Source of the DNA: Glandiceps talaboti
Taxonomy: Eukaryota > Hemichordata > Enteropneusta > Spengelidae
DNA: 64,000 nt
Reading direction: 5' to 3'
Assembly: GCF_964340395.1 (NCBI RefSeq)
Contig: NC_135567.1
Span: forward strand, 19,308,806-19,372,805
Part shown: in pieces, positions 10,713-23,569 of the stretch
How the letters are laid out: the number at the start of each line of letters is the position of its first letter
How positions within the stretch are numbered: the stretch's first letter is position 1
Notes under the pieces: generated by a model
Database searches by the model: none
The model's input: the letters and a program-made list of their open reading frames with translations, nothing else
Told to the model about the DNA's origin: nothing
Position numbers and translations under genes: made by a program

Positions 10713-10830
10713 TTCCCTCCCTCTCTCTCTCCCTCTCTTTCTCCCCCCTCTCTCTCTACCTCTCTCCCCCTCCCTCCTGTCTCTCTCTCTCTCTCTCCCT
10801 CACTCCCTCCCTCCCCCTCCCTCCCTCCTC
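10619..10830. repeat. (CT)n/(CCCT)n pyrimidine tract
   Basis: About 210 bp of uninterrupted pyrimidine/purine asymmetry (TCTC, CCCTCC and CTTT blocks). It is the source of spurious Ser/Leu- and Arg/Glu-rich reading frames. Downstream, 11084-11370 contains a rough duplication around CCCCTACATTCCTTATAATG. Confidence 0.95.
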
Positions 10831-11577
10831 TTTCTTTGAACATAAAAACCTTAGAAGCAGTTATTTACCTTCACCTTTCCAAAAGTCTTCACTTCATTTA
10901 CCTTGAGCTTGTGCAACATTGTAGGACGGTCCCTAAGCAGCTTACATTTCCCACTCACTCATTACATGTAACTTTTACAATGAGGTACAGTTTCTTTTAC
11001 AAGTTTGCAATTAGTCTAGTGTCCTTGTAAATCACAACTCGTTTCTTGTCACAAACACTAATTGTGAAACTTTGTTAAACATTTCTTTTAACAATAGCAA
11101 GAATGTAAATCTTCCACCCTAACCACCCCTACATTCCTTATAATGGACTAATCCATCATATACATTTATAATCCCATGTTCCAAAAGTAAAAGGGTTGGT
11201 ATTGGTTAGTAAATTGACTCAAACACTGTAAAACTTTCCTGTATCACATTTAGCATTGCAGATCTTACACCCTTATGCACCCCTACATTCCTTATAATGG
11301 ACTAATCCATCACATACATTTATATACAAGACTAATCCACTTTTCAAAAGTAAAAGGGTAGTATGATTGACTCAGACACTGATTATACAACTTCTTGAAA
11401 ATTACTTTTTACGTTTCAACATTAACTTCTACAATGGGGTACAATTTCTTTTACAAGTTTGTAATTTAGTCTAGCCTCCTTGTAAACTACTATTGTTACC
11501 AACAATAATTGTGAAACTTTGTTGGACATTACTAGAATGGAAATCTAGTAAAACTAGTGTAAAACTCTCATCACATA

Positions 11578-11906
11578 ATCAGTGGTACACTGGTAGCCTG
11601 AGGGGGCTACCAGCTGTAAATTATGGTAGCCCCCATGACAAGAATTGGTAGTCTGTGGACATGGGACTATGGTAGCCCCATAACAAGAATTGGTAGTCTG
11701 TGGGCATGGGACTATGGTAGTCTTATGACAAGAATTGGTAGTCTGTGGACACAGGACTACCAGCTGCAAACTATGGTAGTCTTATGACAAGAATTGGTAG
11801 TCTGTGGACATGGGACTACCAGCTACAAATCATGGTAGCCCCATGACAAGAATTGGTAGTCTGTGGACATGGACTACTGTTAATTTCGATTCCTGATTAG
11901 CTGACT
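11578..11906. repeat. VNTR copy of the GACAAGAATTGGTAGTCTG family
   Basis: About five units alternating GACAAGAATTGGTAGTCTGTG and CTACCAGCTGCAAATTATGG-type blocks, ending ACTACTGTTAATTTCGATTCCTG. That is the right end of the CAGGGCTTGAAATTAAC family, so this is a left-truncated copy. Confidence 0.8.
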
Positions 11907-12057
11907 ATAGAAACTAAATAATGTATTTTCACTCTCATTGTAAATCAGTCTCAATGTTTTGCACAACAGGAAAGGCTTTCATTAAGAGTACATCCTGTGT
12001 AACTAAACAGTAATTGAAAAACAAACGAAAGATAACAATATAATGGTTTAATTAAAG

Positions 12058-13160
12058 TTGGTGTGAAGTCAACTTATTCACTAACATATGAAGACACAGT
12101 TATAAATATGTAGTAGTCATTACACTACATGTCTATTACATGTACATTAGTCTGGTTCCTGAACACTGTATTCCGATTTTACACTACGTTATCTTCACAC
12201 ATAACTTTTATCTTCACACATAACTTTCAAAGAAACATATGATACAAATATACAAAATGAATACAAAAGAAATACATAATTGTTATCTGATGTTGACCAT
12301 GGAAATAGTTCAGTGGAACTAGTCTTGTCCATGGCTTGTACATGTTTCTAGATTTCAAATCGATAATGGGATACAATGAACTTTCAGAAGAAAAGAAAAA
12401 TACACACACAGTTTGATTTCATTTGGTGTGAAGTAAACATGTTCACTTTAACAAATGAAGACACAGTTATAAATATGCAGTGATCATTAACTACATTTCA
12501 ATTGAATGTAAGTGTGTTGTAAATTCAATTATTGTGAACCACTACAATAACAGATGGTATTATGTGGTAAAAATCTTTGTTCAATATACATCAATTCTAA
12601 TTTTTTCACAATGGGGCTTAGAGATTTGTAACACCTCCGGTAGTATATAATATTCACTAACAAATAGAGACACAGTTATAAATATTCACTGATCATTAAC
12701 TACATGTCAATGAAATGTAAGTGTATTGTTTAAATTTAATTATTGTGAACCACAATAGTGAATAGCTAATGTAATGTAATAAAAATCTTTGTTCAATTTT
12801 AATGAATTCTAATTTTTTCACAATAGGGATACAAACTGATAACACCTCCTGTAGTATATAATCTTCACTACAAATGAAGACACAGTTATAAATATTCACT
12901 GATCATTAACTACATCATATACATGTGAATGACATGCATGTCTACTGTTTAACTTCAATTATTGTGAACCACAATTGTTTTTGTTTTATTTTAATGAATT
13001 CTTTTTTGTCACAATGTGGCTCAGAGATTGGTAACACCTCCTGTAGTATATTATCTTCACTAACAAATAGAGACACAGTTATAAATATTCCCTGATCATT
13101 AACTACATATCAATGGAATGTAAGTGTATTGTTTAAATTTAATTATTAGGAACTATTGCA
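12058..13160. repeat. ~200-210-bp tandem array, five units
   Basis: Units are marked by GACACAGTTATAAATAT near 12093, 12461, 12669, 12880 and 13073, each followed by TGATCATTAACTACAT and AATTATTGTGAACCAC. Divergence is moderate. No coding potential. Confidence 0.8.
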
Positions 13161-13251
13161 ATAATCTGACACGTAAGTGAGAAAACATCTTCCCCATAAC
13201 TCTTAATTCAACATGAATTCCAACAGGAAGTTCTCCTTATTAACAATTAAA

Positions 13252-13407
13252 TGTTATTCCCCAATATTTTTCTTTGTTTAGTCAAGGAAAATATGAGTGA
13301 CCTAAGGGGTCTTTCTCACTATGAGTCGCTACAAGTAGACGAGTAATGACATCCCTTAGGTCACGAGTATATTCCAGCTGAATGAAGAAAAATATTGGAG
13401 AATAACA
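13252..13407. mobile_element. MITE with TGTTATTCYCCAATATTTTTC ends
   Basis: Terminal inverted repeats of about 23 bp (TGTTATTCCCCAATATTTTT and its inverse) and an inner inverted block CCTAAGGG/CCCTTAGG make it a foldback. A related copy is at 44246-44397, and similarity between the two continues for about 100 bp beyond the right end. The following 13531-14200 holds nothing recognised. Confidence 0.75.
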
Positions 13408-14209
13408 TAATTATACCAGTGCCAGTAATATCAAAGAAAAATGAGGGAAAGTAATAGCAATTTTGAATGTTTTGACTCATATTTCAACACAGCAGAACAG
13501 TGACGTAAACATATTTATTATCTTGACTCAGAACGACCAGATTATAGATAAATAGACATGTACTTCAAAGTTAGTTGTACTGTATTGTACCCATTCATTC
13601 ATGAGCCAACATGCATTCTTGTTGACATTTTTAAATAGCGCCCTCTATCAGCTATAGTGGCCATACCACCATAGTAGAAATCCTGTATCATAGTGTCTGT
13701 AGTGTCAGTTTCATCTTCTCCACTGTCTATGGTTTTATAGTGCTTTACCATTCTGCATTGTTTTTCTTTCTTTCTTTTTTTCTGTCTTGCGAAACAATTT
13801 TCCCGCTGGTCATGCTAAATAAAACGAGCTCCCTGATTAGCTCTTACTGTTAGTTTAAGAAATTAATTACCTAATCAGCTGTACGGTAACCATATACCTG
13901 TGCAGGGACATCCGTTAAGCACAGTCGTGAAGAAGCTAGTGGTTAAGGATGATACACTTTTGCTGTTTTTACATCCAAACTGATGGTGACTCTCTAGTAC
14001 AATACAGTATACTATTAATTATCTAGCGTGGTTATCTAACATACAGGTCTCTCTACAGTCTCAAGGACAATTCTATTGATGGCCTAAAAAATCAATATTT
14101 CTTGTGGTAGCTTTCAATAACAACAAGACAATCCACAGCTTATGATTAGTAGTTTATACAATAGGTGTACAGTTGGATTAGAACAACTATTATAATACAC
14201 ACTTCACAA

Positions 14210-15190
14210 TGATAGCAAAACAACACAGCTGACTCTGACTACAGAGCTGATGTAAACAACTATGGCAAAACACCACAACTGACAGTCACAAAACACAACA
14301 TACACAATGTAGTCCATATTGCATGACCACATCACAACTATGGTAAATCAACACAGCTGACTGAAGTCACAGAACACAAGATAGTCCATTGCTGATAGAA
14401 TGACCACATCACAGCTATGGCAAAACACCACAACTGACTGAAGTCACAGAACACAAGATAGTCCATTGCTGATAGAATGACCACATCACAGCTATGGCAA
14501 AACACCACAACTGACTGAAGTCACAGAACACAAGATAGTCCATTGCTGATAGAATGACCACATCACAGCTATGGCAAAACACCACAACTGACTGAAGTCA
14601 CAGAACACAATATAGTCCATTGCTGATAGCATGACCACATCACAGCTATGCCAAAACACCACAACTGACTTGAGTCACAGAACACAACATAGTCGTCCAT
14701 TGCTGATAGCATGACCACAACACAGCTATGGTAAATCAACACAGGTGACTTCAGTCACAGAACACAACATAGTCATCCATTGCTAATAGCATGACCACAT
14801 CACAGCTATGCCAAAACACCACAACTGACTTGAGTCACAGAACACAACATAGTCATCCATTGCTAATAGCATGACCATATCACAGCTATGGCAAAACACC
14901 ACAACTGACTTGAGTCACAGAAAACACAACATAGTCCATTGCTGATAGCAAGACCACATCACAACTATGGTAAATTGACACAGCTGAGAGTTTGTAGTCA
15001 CAGAAGTGATGTAAACAATATAGTCCATTGCTGATAGCATGACCAAAGTTACATCACCTACCAGTAACTTTTCAACAACTGTTATTTCTACATCATGGTG
15101 TCAAACAACACGGCTGACATGAATCACAGAACTGAAGCAAACAATATACCACATCACAACTACAGCAAAACATCGCAGTTGACTTTACTG
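14210..15190. repeat. ~77-100-bp minisatellite
   Basis: Repeats of CACAGCTATGGCAAAACACC, ACAACTGACTGAAGTCACAG and TAGTCCATTGCTGATAG blocks. Central units (14.39-14.66 kb) are nearly identical; the flanks are more divergent. A further decayed unit lies at 15.54-15.66 kb. Confidence 0.9.
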
Positions 15191-15229
15191 ACAGAACACA
15201 ATACAGTCCTATCCTGATAGCATAAAGAA

Positions 15230-15470
15230 ATGCATATGGAACTTGTAAGTCAATCCGAAGTAAAAAAATAGATGTAAAATCCGATGTTTCGAATAAAAAT
15301 TCTTTATCAAGGTATTTATCGGCAAGCTTCAGACATTATTAGGTAAACACCTGAATATATCTGAATGTAATGGAACAGAACGACAACCGCGCGTGATTAA
15401 CGGTTATACATGTGAAAAGTTCTAATATTCGCACGCACAAATAGAACCAAATAGAATACGCTGATAGCAT
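15230..15470. other. Segment with a GATGTTTCGAATAAA...TTTATCAAGG motif
   Basis: It interrupts the 14.2-15.6 kb array: GACAGAACACAATACAGTCC at its left and CTGATAGCATGAC at its right belong to array units. It is therefore probably a small insertion, type unknown. Confidence 0.4.
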
Positions 15471-15715
15471 GACAAATGTTACAAATTATCTATGACTCAT
15501 GTTATAACAAAAATTTTAAAAAGATACACAACCTGTGACAATACAACTATGGCAAAACAAGACAGCTGACACAAGTCACAAAACAAAACAAACGTAAAAT
15601 ACTGTAAAACAGTACATAATAGTACTGTTGATAGCTGGATCAAAAGTTGTCATTATGGGAGTAAAGAAGTAACAACAAGTAATGTTTTACCAAATTGTTA
15701 CTTCTACATCACAAC

Positions 15716-16160
15716 CAGTGTGCCCTCTAAGCCAATTTGACGTGCCACTGATACTCACAATTTCTAGTGACGCACCAAAATTTGGTGTTCTCCTATCTTT
15801 TACTATGTGGTGAGTGTGCCCTCTAAGCCAATTTGACGTGCCACTGATACAATTTCTAGTGACGCACCAAAATTTGGTGTTCTCCTATCTTTTACTATGT
15901 GGTGAGTGTGCCCTCTAAGCCAATTTGACGTGCCACTGACGCACACAATTTCTAGTGACACACCAAAATGTGGTGTCCCATATCTCTTACTATGTGGTGA
16001 GTGTGCCCTCTAAGCCAATTTGACGCACACAATTTCTAGTGATGCACCAAAATTTGATGTTCCCCTATCTCTTACTATGGGGTGACTCACAAGAAATGCC
16101 AGTTTTTCTCATTTTGACTCTCAACAACAAAAAATCGGCTTTCATGAGAAGGGCACACTG
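15716..16160. mobile_element. hAT-type MITE with an amplified left arm and 8-bp TSD
   Basis: The termini are CAGTGTGCCC and GGGCACACTG, flanked on both sides by ATCACAAC (15708-15715 and 16161-16168). The 8-bp duplication and CAGTG-type ends identify a hAT-type element. The left arm (GTGTGCCCTCTAAGCCAATT to TACTATGTGG) is present four times, starting at about 15718, 15814, 15906 and 16001, followed by one right arm. That makes it 445 bp against 171 bp for the simple copy at 48606-48776. No transposase. Confidence 0.9.
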
Positions 16161-16669
16161 ATCACAACGAAGGCAAAACAACAGTTTTGACCTAAACGAA
16201 CGATGTCCATTTGTTGAGCTCTGCGACATAGTGCAATGGTGCATTACGCTCATCTGATGTTAGCCCACGGCTAGCCTGATCATACTGATGTTAGTTTGGC
16301 TAGAAAATGATTTTTTGAGCTGTATTACAGATAAATATTAATGGATGCTTTAAATTGATATCCACTCTTACCAGCTGTTCAGTAGTAGAAACCATTCATT
16401 CATGTACCTCCAGGCTACACAGGATGTAAATCGATATTCATCATTTCAAAATTACTTTTATGACTGTGAAAATCACGAAGGCTGTACTGTTAATTGATTC
16501 TTAGTTTGATTCATAAGTCAACGGAAACATTTAATAATAATCTTACCCATCAATTTTATTTTATAATTAAAATGTAATGGTAATTCAAGTAATTAAACTC
16601 ATTAGCATATATATTACAGACCTTCAAGGCACCTTAACAAATTATTCATTTTTTACTTCCCTGTCTTTT

Positions 16670-16930
16670 TTTCTGAATCAATGTAGGCCACAAAAAAGAG
16701 AATTTTTCTAGTCAGGATAGTTTGTCTACAATGGTACAAAGATGCAATTTCCTTTTTCTTTTCTTTTTTATTCTCAACAAACCTGTCACTCAATCTACTA
16801 ATTATGACAGTTACACAGTTCTTTTTATTTAGTACTTTACAGCAAGTGTGTGTGTGTGGAGCAGATGTCATTTGCTTGTTCATGATTGGCTCTGCAGTTG
16901 TCTTCACCAAAGTAGGGAGGGTTATTTAAT
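16670..16930. repeat. Dispersed repeat (copy 2 of 3)
   Basis: Same blocks as at 8.35-8.60 kb, ending AGTAGGGAGGGTTATTTA. The preceding 16169-16640 is AT-rich with nothing recognised. Confidence 0.65.
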
Positions 16931-17124
16931 TAAAACTAATTATAGTTATTTGCATATATATTACAAGCCTTCCAGGTACCTCAACAAATTATTCATTTTT
17001 CACTTCCATCTGACCTCTTCACTCAAGGTACCACTTTCAGATGGTACTATATTTACTTCAAATTTAAACTTGAGATCTCACTGAAGGTCTAGTCAATGGT
17101 TACCGTTTTAAACTTGGAATTTTA

Positions 17125-17630
17125 CACTGACTTGACTGAGTTTGTTAGCTACCACCAGACACGGAGTGTATTATCAGAGACAAGAGTTTGTTAGCTAACA
17201 TGTACCACCAGACACGGAGTCTATTATCAGAGACTAGAGTTTGTTAGCTACCATGTACCACCAGACAGAGAGTTTGTTAGCTAACATGTACCAACTGACA
17301 GAGTTTGTTAGCTACCATGTACCACCAGACAGAGTTTGTTAGCTAACATGTACCACCAGACAGTTTGTTAGCTACCATGTACCACCAGACAGAGTTTGTT
17401 AGCTACCATGTACCACCAGACAGAGAGTTTGTTAGCTAACATGTACCACCAGACAGGGTTTGTTAGCTACCATGTACCACCAGACAGAGTTTGTTAGCTA
17501 CCATGTACCACCAGACAGAGTTTGTTAGCTACCATGTACCACCAGACACGGAGTCTATCATCAGAGACAAGAGTTTGTTAGCTACCATGTACCACCAGAC
17601 AGGGAGTCTATTATCAGAGACAATATATTT
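17125..17630. repeat. ~31-bp minisatellite
   Basis: About 14 units of GAGTTTGTTAGCTAMCATGTACCACCAGACA, some with an added GGAGTCTATTATCAGAGACA extension (a longer variant unit). Tightly conserved. Confidence 0.95.
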
Positions 17631-17699
17631 TATGACTGTTCTTTACTTAGGAAATAACCCCATTAAAACTTGATGTTGTTTTTATAGTGTACTTCCACT

Positions 17700-18015
17700 T
17701 ATTAATGGGCTGTGTTTCAATCCCAGGTTCTCACATTAGTGTTATCTTATCAGTTAAAGGGATATGTTTCAATCCCAGGTTCTCACATTAGTGTTATCTT
17801 AACTTAAAGGCCAGGGTTTCAATCCCAGGTTCTCACATTAGTATTATCTTATTAGTTAAAGGCCAGGGTTTCAATCCCAGGTTCTCACATTAGTGTTATC
17901 TTATCAGTTAAAGGCCAGGGTTTCAATCCCAGGTTCTCACATTAGTGTTATCTTATCAGTTAAAGGCCAGGGTTTCAATCCCAGGTTCTTACGTTAGTAT
18001 TATCTTATCAGTAAA
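17700..18015. repeat. ~52-bp minisatellite
   Basis: Six units of GGTTTCAATCCCAGGTTCTC / ACATTAGTGTTATCTTATCA / GTTAAAGGCCAG. Head-to-tail with no unique spacers. Confidence 0.95.
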
Positions 18016-18369
18016 GTGTAAGAATTACATGTGGATTATTGTTTTGTTTTGGACCAACTTTCTATACCTCTGCCAGACAACTGTTTTCACATCTAAATTT
18101 TAATTTCTCTTAATTTTATAAATCCAAAACTTCTAATCCATGGTTGACCTGTAAATGAATCCAGACAGACTCGGGTCAAAATGTCCATAAATTTTTATTT
18201 TCTTTATGGCTATTGTTAGGGTACTAGTATATTTAAGGACTTGTCTCACCACTTTATGACGTGTCCTTGTAAGTAACAATAGTATTTGAAATAATGTCTG
18301 AAAATCCCACTATAAATAAAATGATTGTGATATTCACAGCCGTGATATTTAAGTACCATTTAAGAATGA

Positions 18370-18510
18370 TGTTGGTGGCTGAATGGTTAAACCACTTGCC
18401 TTTTACCATGCTGTAATTAAGAAGGGTGTCCTTCAGTTTGACTCTACTGAATAATGCAGGTTTTTCCCTGGTACTCCAGTTTCCCCTTGCATTAACACCG
18501 AACCCATGAC
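18370..18510 (+). mobile_element. tRNA-derived SINE copy lacking box B
   Basis: The box A-like TGGCTGAATGGTTAA (18376-18390) and following ACTTGCC match the SINE at 51.34 kb. The sequence then jumps to TACCATGCTGTAAT, skipping about 57 bp that hold box B in the other copy. The shared body GTCCTTCAGTTTGACTCTAC follows. Confidence 0.65.
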
Positions 18511-18834
18511 AGATTTGAACAATTCTGAAAACAGCTGATAACTTCATTATTGACAAATCTCTGTTTGCATTATCATTTTAAAAAAGTTATCTAAATTTGT
18601 TTTTAAACTTAAACTGTAGATACATGATATCAGCTAATATTGACAATGGAAGACATATTTGTCTATTGTCAACATAACTGTAAGTATTGTCAATAAACCA
18701 TCTTCATTGCTAGTACAGCTGTAAATCTGGTTTTACCACTCTGTATTTTTTATTTTCATTTTCTTTTTAGTCTGTTTTTTTAACTTTTTTATTTTATATT
18801 CTTTTGATTTTTCAAAGGGAGGTATTAAACTGCA

Positions 18835-19080
18835 GTGAACATTGTGCCCTCTAATGATAGCCAAATTTTGTTGTGAGTCAAATGACTCAAAATGAGGAAA
18901 ACTGGCATTTCTTGTGAGTCACCACATAGTAAGAGATATGGGAACACCAAATTTTGGTGTGTCACTAGAAATCGTGTTCATCAGTGGCATATCAAATTGG
19001 TGTTAGACGGTACACTGGCAGTGTGTCTTTTAATCCAATTTGACTTACCACTCCTCACATATGCACACAACTGTGGTATA
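18835..19080. mobile_element. hAT-type MITE plus an adjoining partial copy
   Basis: From ATTGTGCCCTCTAATGATAG to GGTACACTG (about 19016), with the family interior. The flanks GCAGTGAA and GCAGTGTG are a possible decayed 8-bp duplication. A second partial left arm (GTGTGTCTTTTAATCCAATT) follows directly. A short fragment of the 2.9-kb tandem family lies at 19125-19190. Confidence 0.7.
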
Positions 19081-19341
19081 ATTTAATAATAACAGTCTAA
19101 TTACTATATCAGTATATGCATAGGTGTACCCAACCAATGTTAACACCAGACTAGCTTAGTGATAACACTAGGCTGGCACGAACACCTCACTACCTCAAGA
19201 TAGGTTACCAGTCAACACAGAAGATCTCATATTTACTGTAAACACCAACACAACAAGTTACCCTTCAACAAAGTAGTTATTAACAAGTATGCTATTTGTA
19301 TCTCCTTGGAATCTACCCTGCACTGTATACATGTAGTCATT

Positions 19342-19757
<416 letters not shown>

Positions 19758-20084
19758 AGCATAGTTCCTTCAATTTTTAACACTATTTTGTCAGAGATCT
19801 AAAGTAGTTGAGTCAGAATATTCACTGGCATGAATGGAAAGGAAGTTCATGTTTACTCAATACTTTTTACTGTCAAACCTTTGATGTTACCAAACACCAA
19901 TAATTAGCTATTAATACTATCAACATATTTGTACTATAATCTGTGGTCATTGAACAAGTCCATGACCATGTAAACAGATCCTGGAATACCAACAGCTGAT
20001 CATGGTGGACAGGTTTGGTCAAAATACACAAAGAAAAGAATCAATTGCTGTCATTGAACAAACCAAACTGTGTATAGTATTAAC

Positions 20085-20440
20085 TGTGAGCTCATAAAAG
20101 CTGAGAGGTTTGGTTGTAATATACAAAGTGAAGAATCCACTGCAGTCATTAGACAAGTCTGTGTCATTCCACCGTGACAGTGTATAGTAACACTAACAGC
20201 TGATACAAGCTGAGAGGTTTGGTTGCAATATACAAAGTGAAGAATCCACTGCAGTCATTGTAACACTACCAGCTGATAACAGCTGAGAGGTTTGGTTGCA
20301 ATATACAAAGTGAAGAATCCACTGCAGTCATTAGACAAGTCTACGCCACCATGAGAGTGTACAGTAACAACTGATAAAAGCCGAGAGATTTGGTTTTATA
20401 TACAAAGAAAAGGATCAACTGTGGTCATTGAACAAGTCTG
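20085..20440. repeat. ~110-120-bp tandem repeat
   Basis: About four units with GAGAGGTTTGGTTGCAATAT, ACAAAGTGAAGAATCCACTG and CAGTCATTAGACAAGTCT. A looser start lies at about 19.97-20.05 kb. Confidence 0.8.
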
Positions 20441-20469
20441 TCTACATCATTGAAAAAACCCATAAATAT

Positions 20470-20710
20470 TTATACATACTTACAATATGTTACAATGTCA
20501 ACTCAATCATATGACTTTCAACTACTAGTTGTTACGATGGGACATAACTCAACAAACTAAGGTACCAGAGATAAACCGAGCACATACTTATGTATTACAA
20601 CGTCAATGAATTGTGTGACTCACCTAAGTTGTTATGGTGGGACCTAACTCAACAAACTAACATACCAGATATAATAACATACATACTGTACTTACAGTGT
20701 GTTACAACGC
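20470..20710. repeat. ~120-bp repeat, two to three units
   Basis: GGACATAACTCAACAAACTA and GTTACAACGTCAATGAA-type blocks recur at about 20.54, 20.64 and 20.70 kb. The following 20711-21105 is unassigned. Confidence 0.7.
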
Positions 20711-21109
20711 CGTCTTATAGTATAACTTTCACAATGCGACAACGTTCTTTCATCCGTTAATTGGATCACTCTCGGAGTATGTTATTTAGTGAACTATACA
20801 TTGGACATCAGCGTACAACACTGTCACTGGAGTGTATCAACAAACGTTGTACAACTCACTCTACTATACAGACTACATACACAATGACGTATTATATACA
20901 TTGTCACTGACATGAAAAATCAATTTTTACTCTCATGGCGGCCCCGTTTTTTTTGTATGCACGCCTTTACATACAAGAGTACCTGTATTGATTTGTATGG
21001 CTACACAAAACAACCCACCCAAATACAACTTTATACTAGTATACTAGTAACAATACACACTACACTACTATAACAATGTCCCCATTGGGAACTTGTTACA
21101 TATAGTATA

Positions 21110-21525
21110 TGTATACTGAGAAGACACCAAGATGCATGCTACTCACCCCTCTGTTTTCACTTCTTGGTATAGCCTAATTGTTCTCTGAATGGGCCAATCT
21201 ATGCTGAGTTATAGAGAGGGGTATTTGTTATGTACAACTAGATTGCATATTAGTACCCCTAGATTGACAGCTACCTACAACTTAGTACAAGACACCTCAG
21301 TATGTTACTCACCCCTCTTTACTTCTTGGTATAGCCCAATTGTACAGTGAATGGGTCAAACTATGAGTTATATAGGTAAATTTGTTACAACTACATTGCA
21401 GAGCCACCTCCAAGACATCTCAATCATCAATGTATGCTAGTAGCATTCACCCTCTGTTTCTCCTACTTGGTATAGCCCAATAGTATTCTGAAAGGGTCAA
21501 ACTAGGTTGAGTTCCATCAAGGGGA
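21110..21525. repeat. ~160-bp degenerate tandem repeat
   Basis: Three units marked by ACTTCTTGGTATAGCCYAAT and ACTATGNTGAGTTATA, at about 21160, 21320 and 21460. Confidence 0.75.
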
Positions 21526-21780
21526 CTTTTTAAATATATACAAGCCCTATTACAAAGCAAGGCTTAAGTGCTTACATCAACAGTATTCAAGCCTTGGAGT
21601 TGTTTGAAATTCTAGGATTTTCCAGACCTTCAAAGGACTTTTCATGAATGGGTTGAAATTCTTGGTCTTTCAATGAATATATATTTACCTATCCACCTAC
21701 CATCTTTTAGCACATTCTCTAACATCTAGTTTTATTTGACCAAAAATGTTCATCAGCTTGGTAGATCAAATGATTTACCA

Positions 21781-22408
21781 AGGTTATAACACACAAGCAG
21801 TTCAAAGTTTTAGTATTGAGCTTTTGATCTGTCTTGGTTGACGATCCTCATCTGAATGACAAATTCCATAGTTATAGTGGTAACTATAGTATGTAAGATA
21901 CGACATTCATGCCATGCTATCAGCCAGCACTCACCATCTGTACTACTAGTCTGTAAGATACAACATTCATGCCACACTATCAGCTACCACTCACATCTGT
22001 ACTACTAGTCCGTAAGATATGACATTCATGCCATGCTATCAGCCAGGCCTCATTGCCTGACAACACAGTCTACTGTTGTATTAACCCCTTCAATACTGAA
22101 AACATTCCCGCCAAAATTGTTTGGACAAAATTCTTGTTTTATGTAAGTTTTTGGCATATATCAACTTCATTTTAGACTGGAATTAAAGAAATGTTACTTC
22201 CTAATAAAGTAATATTATTGTAATTATGAAAATATTCATATAAATTGGGTCCCCATATTATTTAAAACTCGTCTCTAGTCATGAAAGGGTTTTAAGCCAT
22301 GGAATCTGTCATTCTGATGAGAGTCGTCGACTACGAATGAAGTTACTACGACAGATCAAAAGCTCAATGCTAAAAACTTTGAACTGCTTGTGTGTTGTTT
22401 ATCACCTT
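21781..22408. mobile_element. Foldback element with ~100-bp arms
   Basis: The left arm (21781-21875; AGGTTATAACACACAAGCAG through TCTGAATGACA) is matched in inverse by the right arm (22299-22408; ...CAAAGTTTTT in inverse, ending ATCACCTTTCC). Between them lie a ~60-bp tandem repeat (GTAAGATACGACATTCATGC, three units, 21892-22045) and a separate nested MITE. Single arms occur at 7.62 and 57.03 kb. Confidence 0.8.
22085..22291. mobile_element. 207-bp TTAA-site MITE nested in the foldback element
   Basis: Flanked by TTAA on each side (22081-22084 and 22292-22295), with ends CCCCTTCAATACTG and the inverse of ATGAAAGGGTTT. A TTAA target points to a piggyBac- or Kolobok-type element; no coding sequence. 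Confidence 0.65.
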
Positions 22409-22829
22409 TCCATCATCAAGTTGGATTAAAGGAAAAAGTCGGAGATACAGAAAGAGAGAAGAAGACACTGACAAATCAATTGTACAAGTCTACACAGATA
22501 CCAGTTTAGAATGAATGGAAGTCATGTTGGAAATATTTCAACTATTTTGAGTCTATTTTGAAATGTATGTATAGTAACCACAACTATTCCAACAACTTCA
22601 CTTTCATTACACCCTGTTTACTATAGGTTTTAGCCTCCCTGTTCTTTCACTTTTCATGAAACCTTGACTACGTAGCATACTTGAAACCTGGAAATTTTTA
22701 CTAATGACTTATTATCACATATCTCACTGAAAAACAAAAAGCATAAAATAAGTAAAAAGTAAAATGCCTTCTTGTACATGAACGCTATTTTCAAGATTCA
22801 GAACATTCCATAACAAAACACATTTTAAC

Positions 22830-23065
22830 TACACTTCAACTTCTTCTAAACAAAACCAGTTTTGTTTGTTATTGTTCTTAGCCTCTTTTCTTTTAAAACT
22901 ATTAACTATTGTTACTAAACACTGAGCACATTCTGCAAGAACATTTCATCTATGTTTCTGAACCAACCCTACTTTTGTTTATTGTTGTTCTTAGCCTCTG
23001 TTCTTCACAACTATTAACTATTTTTACTAAACACTCAGCACATTCTGTAAGAAACATTTCAGATA
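22830..23065. repeat. ~118-bp direct duplication in otherwise plain sequence
   Basis: TTGTTCTTAGCCTCTKTTCT and CTAAACACTSAGCACATTCT blocks occur twice. The rest of 22410-23560 shows no feature I can support. Confidence 0.65.
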
Positions 23066-23569
23066 TAATTCTGATTTGTTTGTGACTGACTGTACATCAG
23101 TTTTGTAGCTTTCCCTTTCATCTACCTTTTCGCCTAGTGTATTGAGTTTCACTTCACCTATTTTTATCATTTTGTGTGATTATTAATGCAGTGATGCTTA
23201 CTTTTATCACTGTATGATTGTTAATGTAGTGATGCTTGAGGACCTCAATGGAAAGAAGTGTTTCATTTACTTTAGTGTTGTAACACTTATTTGATCTACC
23301 CTGAATAAATATATTTTATAATCATTATTAAACATATGTGTAAGTTGCTTCACTCAATTAGTATGACAGGGTGAGAGTGATTCCTATGTGACCTGAAGTG
23401 ACCTGGAATGACCTGATATGACATGGAATAACCTGACTTGACCTGAACTATAGATCATTTTGACACCCTAAGTTGTTGTTTGGGTGTGTTATTGGTGTTT
23501 TATCAAAGACTCAAGTCATGCTTGAAGGCTGCATGATATCATAGGAATTGAACAGTTCAGAGAGCACTT

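Noticed and set aside
17700-18015. CRISPR-like array (GTTTCAATCCC in regular repeats)
   Set aside because: Units are contiguous 52-bp tandem repeats with no unique spacers and no cas genes, in an intron-bearing animal genome.
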